From Amphirosellinia nigrospora (taxonomy: Eukaryota; Ascomycota; Sordariomycetes; Xylariales; Xylariaceae), in assembly GCA_004123355.1 (NCBI GenBank), contig SCHM01000006.1, forward strand, positions 1,240,001-1,304,000: a stretch of 64,000 bases of DNA, written 5' to 3'. The notes under the pieces were generated by a model, which worked only from the letters and a program-made list of their open reading frames with translations, did not search any database and was not told the DNA's origin. The translations under genes were made by a program, and so were the position numbers. Positions 58,667-64,000 of the stretch are shown here, in pieces. The stretch's first letter is position 1. Each line of letters starts with the position of its first letter.

Positions 58667-61600
58667 ATAAGCATTTTGCTTATATAAACATCCTGTTTAT
58701 TTTTTATTTTTATACTTTTTATTATTATTTTTAAATATTTTAATAATTAATAATAGTACTATTATACGAAAAAACAATTTATAGCTTATATTATAAGCTA
58801 TTAAACGCGACGAAAAATTATTATTATAACGTGCTATAAAAATTTATAATGTTTTTTATTTAACTTTTCGTACGCGCTATAATAAATTCTATCGAAATAA
58901 AATAAATAGCTAATAATATATAAATTATTAAAATTTGAAAAAAAATTAGTTATATAATATATATTTAATTTAAATATATAAAAATTTCTATTTAAATTAA
59001 ATAATATTAAAAATATAGCTAATTAACTATTATATAAATATAATATATTATTTATTAAGGTTAATTAAACTTTAAACTTTATACGATAATTATTTAATTT
59101 TCGAACGTATTTTAACTATCGAATTAATTATTAATAAATTTTATATAAAAATTCTAATATATATTAAAAATAGTTTAAGTTTATATAAAATATAATTATA
59201 GCTAAAAATATTTAAAAAAAATATTTATAACTTTAATAAAATAAAGTTTATAATAAATTAAATATTATTTAAAATAATTATAATATTATATAAACGTTAT
59301 AAATAACTAAAAACTATTTAATAAAATAATTAAAAATAAATAATTATTATTTACGCTATTTTATTATATAGTTATTTTATTTTACTATATTATTTTAACT
59401 AAATTAATTTATTTATTATTTTAGTATAAAAATAGCTATTTATTAATTAATTAAAAAATTAAAATAATAAAAAAATTAAACTATAAACAAAAAAGTTTAA
59501 ATTAAATTAAATATTTCGATTATTATATAATATATTATATAAAAAATATTTATTACTTTTTAATTTTAAATAGCTATAAAAGTTATTATTTTATTAAATT
59601 TAAATTATATATTAAAAAATATAAAATTATTTTTTTATATATTTGCTTATTTATTATATAAATTTTAGCTTTTAAATATTAGTTATTTTAGTTTTTTAAA
59701 ATAATTATATAATAAAAAAATTAATAAATTAGCTTAAGTTTATATTATTTATATTAAAAAGAAAATTTTTTTACGTTATTTTATATTATATATAACGCTA
59801 TAATAATATTAGAAAATATTAAAGCAAGCTTTTAAAAAGTTAGTTTTATTTTATATAATTTAAAATATATTATTTTATAATTTTTGCTTAAAAATTTAAC
59901 TAAAATACTTTTAAAATTATTTAATAAACTTTAAATTTAAAAGTTTAAATATATATAATAAAAATATTAAATTATAAGCTTAATATATTAAATATAAAGT
60001 TATATAATATTAAAATAGTTTTTTTATAGCTATTTTAAATATAATTAATTTAATTACGAAAAAAATAAATATATTAAAATATTAAATTATATTATTTTAA
60101 TTTAAAATAATTAAACTTTAAAAAATAAATTATAAACTAAACTAATATCATTATATAAAAAACAAACGGATTTAAATTAAAAAAATATTTATTATAAAAA
60201 AAACAAAATTAAAAAATTAAAAAAACTATTAAAAACTAAATAAATAATAAAATATAGTTAAATAATTATTATATAAAAAAATATTATAAATAAATAGTAC
60301 TATAAAATTTATAGCAAGCTTAAATATAATACGCGTATATATTAAATAAAATAAAAACATTTAGCGAAAATAATTCCGATTAAATTTAATTAATTTTTTA
60401 TACTTAAGTTTTATAAAGAAAGTATAATTAAATAAAAAAAAGTTTTTTATTAATAAAAAAATTTTTTGTTTTTATATTTTAAATAAAAAATTTTTTTACC
60501 CGAATTAAAAACTTCTTTATTTTTATTTACTATTATATATATTTAGTTTTTAATATTTATTTTTTATTATATAAATAATTATAAATTTAATAAAATAATT
60601 TAAAATTAAATATTTATATTAAAAATAATAATATAAATAAATAAATTATAAAGTTTTATTTTTAATTTTTTTTTTATTATAAGTTATATTAAATCTAATT
60701 TTATATTAAATCTAATTATTTAATAATTATATTTTATTAAACCTAATTATTTAATAATTATATATTATATTAAATATAATTATTTAATATTATTTGTTTA
60801 ATTATATTTATAATTATTTTATTTTTTATTTTTTTAATTTAATATTAACTTAAATATTTATTATTTTTAAATTATAAACTAATATTATTATTATAAACTT
60901 TATTTAAATATAATTTTTATTAAGCTATTTTTTAAAAAAACTATAATTATTATAAAATTAGCTATTATATTAATATAATAAATATAATAATATTTTCTAT
61001 TAAATATTTGTTTATAACTTTTTTTATTTATTTTTTTATTTTTTATTATAATATTTTAAACGTAGTTTTTAAATTTCCGAAAATTTTAAAGCTTTAAATT
61101 AATTATAATAAACGTATTTTTTAAATCTTTAAATTTTTTTTTTTTAAACGTTTTAACTAGCTTATAAGGTTTTTTTTAAACTTATTAATAAGCTTAAGCT
61201 TTTTTTGAAAAGTTTTTTTTTTTAAACGTTTTAGCTAGTTTATAAAGTTTTTTTTAGATTGATTAGCAAGCTTAAGCTTTTTTTAAAAAAAATAAAAGTT
61301 TAATATATTATAAAATTAATATACTTTATAATAGCGTTATTATTTAAAATATAAAGTTTATAATTATATTTAAAATTAAAAATAGCTTATAATTATATTT
61401 AAAATTTAAAATAATAATTTATACTTATTAAAAAACTTTTTTAATTTTACTTAAATTAAAAATCGTTTTAAAAATCTTAATATTATAATAAGTTTTTTTA
61501 CTTAAAATAAAAATTAATTATTCGCTATAATATCTAACTCTTTAATCTTGCTTTATAACTCGAAATTATAGTTTAATTATAAAATAATAATAATTTTAAC

Positions 61601-61987
61601 GTATATTATTACTATTAATAAAACAAATATATAAAAAATACTATATACTAACGTTTATATTTATAAGCAAATCTATTATTACTATTAACTAAATAGCTAA
61701 ATATTTTTATAACGTAATTATATAGTTACGTAAAAAAACAAAATACTATAATTAATAAATTAAAATAAAATAACAAGTTTTATTATATATAACTTATTAA
61801 AAAAAACAAACTAATATAACTAGCAACTATAACTTATTTATTAACTTAAATACATAGTTTTTAAAAACTTAAGCATTTTTACCCCTAAATTAAAAAGCCT
61901 TTAATATTATAATTAAATTATTTTAATTATTCGTACAAAAGTATAAAATATTAAATAAAATGCTTATATAAGCAAAATGTTTATATT
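58667..61987. mobile_element. possible RIP-degraded element bounded by 26-27-base inverted repeats
   Basis: ATAAGCATTTTGCTTATATAAACAT near 58668-58692 is matched in inverted orientation at 61961-61985. The two differ at only two positions, both G/A transitions. They enclose about 3.3 kb of AT-rich sequence, a plausible size for a DNA transposon. No transposase can be read because of the mutation load, and no target-site duplication could be confirmed, so the family is unknown. Confidence 0.4.
61055..61925. repeat. left arm of a large inverted duplication
   Basis: The sequence matches, in inverted orientation, 63050-64000. Clear anchors are AACTATAACTTATTTATTAA (about 61823), GCATTTTTACCCCTAAATT (about 61873) and the region with GTAGTTTTTAAA near 61060. 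Differences are mainly transitions. Contains two copies of a 77-base minisatellite at about 61146 and 61223. Confidence 0.8.
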
Positions 61988-63049
61988 ATATTATATAATA
62001 ATTTTATTTATTTATTTTTATTTTATTTATTTTAAATTATAAAATTAATATTTTATATATAATATTTTATAATATATATATATTATAAATAATTAAATTT
62101 TAATTTATATTAAAATTTTATTAAAATTATAATTTTTATTATTTAATTATATTTAAATTATTATTATTTTTTAAATTATATAATAATATATAATTTTAAA
62201 ATTTAATTATAAAAATAATTAAAATATAATATATTATATAATAAATATAATTAATTAATTTTTTATTTTAAATTATTAATATAATAAAATATTATAATTT
62301 ATAATATATATAATATATTATATAAATATTTATATATATAAATATTTTATTTTTTTTTATATTTTATATAAATAATTAAAATAATTTAATTATAATATAA
62401 AAAATTAATTAAATTTAATTAAAATTATTTCGTTAAATATTTTTATTTTATTTTAATATATATATATATTATATTTAAGCTTATTATAAATTTTATAATA
62501 TTATTTATTTTAATATTTTTTTTATATAATAATTATTTAATTATATTTTATTATTTATTTAGTTTTTAATAGCTTTTTTAGTTTTTTAATTTTATTTTTT
62601 TTATATAATAAATGTTTTTTAATTTAAATTTATTTATTTTTATATAATAATATTAGTTTAATTATAATTTATTTTTTAAAGTTTAATTATTTTAAATTAA
62701 AATATATAATTTAAATTTTAATATATTTATATATTTTTTTATATTAATTAAATTATATTTAAAATAATTATAAAAAAACTATTTTAATATATATAATTTT
62801 AATTTAATATATTAAACTTATAATTTAATATTTTTTATATTTAAAATATTTATAACTTTTAAATTTAAAATTTATTAAATAATTTTAAAAATATTTTAAT
62901 TAAATCTTTAAATAAAAATATAAAATAATATATTTTAAATTATATAAAATAAAGCTAGTTTTTTAAAAACTTTTTTTAATATTTTTAATATTATTATAAT
63001 ATTATATATAATATAAATAATATAAAAAATTTTTTTTTTTAAATATAAA

Positions 63050-64000
63050 TACTAGAGGCCCTTTAATTTAGGGGCAAAAATGCTTGAGTTTTTAAGAACT
63101 ACGTATTTAAGTTAATAAGTAAATTATAGTTGCCGGTTATACTAGTTTGCTTTTTTTTAATAAATTATATATAATAAAACCTGCTATTTTATTTTAATTT
63201 ATTAACTATAATATTTGTTTTTTTATATAATTATATAATTACGTTATAAAAATATTCGGCCGTTTAGTTAATAATAGCAATAAATTTGCTTAAAATATAA
63301 ACATTAATATATAATATTTTTATATATCTGTTTTATTAATAGTAATAATATACGCTAAAATTATACTATTATTTTATAATTAAATTATAATTTCGAGCTA
63401 TAAAATAAAATTAAAGAATTAAATATTATAACGAATAATTAATTTTTACTTTAAATAAAAAAACTTATATATATAAAATTTTTAAAACAATTTTTAACCT
63501 AAATAAAATTAAAAAAGTTCTTTAATAAGTAAAATTATTATTTTAAATCTTAAATATAATTATAAGCTATTTTTAATTTTAAATATAACTATAAGTTATT
63601 TTTAATTTTAAATATAATTATAAACTTTATATTTTAAATAATAGCGCTATTATATAAATATATTAATTTTTATAAAAGTAATTAAATTTTTTTATTTTTT
63701 TAAAAAAAAGCTTAAGCTTATTAATAAATTTAAAAAAACTTTATAATTAGCTAAAACGTTTAAAAAAAAAAAACTTTTTAAAAAAGCTTAAGCTTATTAA
63801 TAAATCTAAAAAAAACTTTATAAGCTAGCTAAAACGTTTAAAAAAAAAACCCTTTAAAAAAAGCTTAAGCTTATTAATAAGTTTAAAAAAACTTTATAAA
63901 TTAACTAAAACGTTTAAAAAAAAAAACTCGAAAACTTAAAAATATATTTATTATAATTAATCTAAAGCTTTAAAGTTTTTAAAAACCTAAAAACTACGCT
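63050..64000. repeat. right arm of the inverted duplication (runs off the window)
   Basis: Begins ACTAGAGGCCCTTTAATTTA then GGGGCAAAAATGCTTGAG, less mutated than the left arm. Contains three copies of the 76-77-base minisatellite (AAGCTTAAGCTTATTAATAA starting at 63708, 63784 and 63861) against two in the left arm. This accounts for the arm length difference (about 950 versus 870). The spacer between arms is about 1.1 kb of AT-rich DNA. Confidence 0.8.

Larger units (their letters stand above)
56690..64000. repeat. extremely AT-rich, probably RIP-mutated repeat block
   Basis: Over 7.3 kb consists almost wholly of A and T with no usable open frame. The few remaining C/G are mostly in CG, GC or CT contexts (ATCGAT, AACGTTT, AAGCTT), while CA/TG is rare. 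That is what repeat-induced point mutation, which turns CpA into TpA, leaves behind. Internal duplicated segments (listed separately) differ by C/T or G/A transitions, as RIP predicts. It may be a heterochromatic cluster of dead transposons, subtelomeric or centromeric. It continues past the window end. Confidence 0.85.

Noticed and set aside
1-64000. CRISPR arrays, rRNA genes or a prokaryotic-type operon structure
   Set aside because: No regularly spaced repeat-spacer pattern or rRNA sequence was seen. Introns and gene content are eukaryotic; the tandem repeats in the AT block have no unique spacers.

Overview
This window looks like nuclear DNA of a filamentous ascomycete (Pezizomycotina). 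The evidence is short GT-AG introns of about 45-100 bases, an H2A.Z gene of the Neurospora/Aspergillus type, a Pin4-like RRM-R3H gene, three HET-domain genes, a NACHT-WD40 receptor, and an AT block that looks like repeat-induced point mutation (RIP). Nearly every recognisable gene is interrupted by one-base frame changes, most of them losses in short homopolymers. They occur even in an essential gene (RFC3, next to its Walker A motif) and in histone H2A.Z. I read most of these as consensus errors of an insufficiently polished long-read assembly, so gene spans below run across them.

Layout. 1-5.5 kb: no supportable gene. 5.5-9.6 kb: an ACS-type MFS transporter and a small conserved Rossmann-like protein, both minus. 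11-18.4 kb: a secretory-pathway neighbourhood with an A1 aspartic protease (+), an ER prolyl 4-hydroxylase (-), a PDI-family protein ending in HDEL (+, divergent from the hydroxylase) and a secreted S53 sedolisin (-). 19-36 kb: a housekeeping block with RFC3, a CxxC zinc-binding protein, H2A.Z, a secreted protein of unknown function and a Pin4-like RNA-binding protein with a long pyrimidine-rich upstream region. 38.7-39.6 kb: an internally deleted aspartyl-tRNA synthetase copy.

40.6-53.8 kb is an allorecognition/immunity island: three HET-domain genes, a kinase-like protein lacking catalytic motifs, and a divergent pair made of a PNP_UDP nucleoside phosphorylase (minus) and a NACHT-WD40 NLR (plus). 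The PNP protein ends, and the NLR begins, with related short Gly/Asn/Gln-rich motifs (core FxGxGxQQxG ... GDLNI/F). This is the arrangement expected for amyloid-signalling pairs such as HET-S/NWD2, where the receptor's N-terminal motif templates the effector's C-terminal one. It is the most interesting system in the window.

54-56.7 kb holds decayed sequence, hairpins and a GCC/poly-C tract. From about 56.69 kb to the end the DNA switches abruptly to an extremely AT-rich, probably RIP-mutated repeat block. It contains tandem repeats and a large inverted duplication whose arms differ by about one 77-base minisatellite unit.
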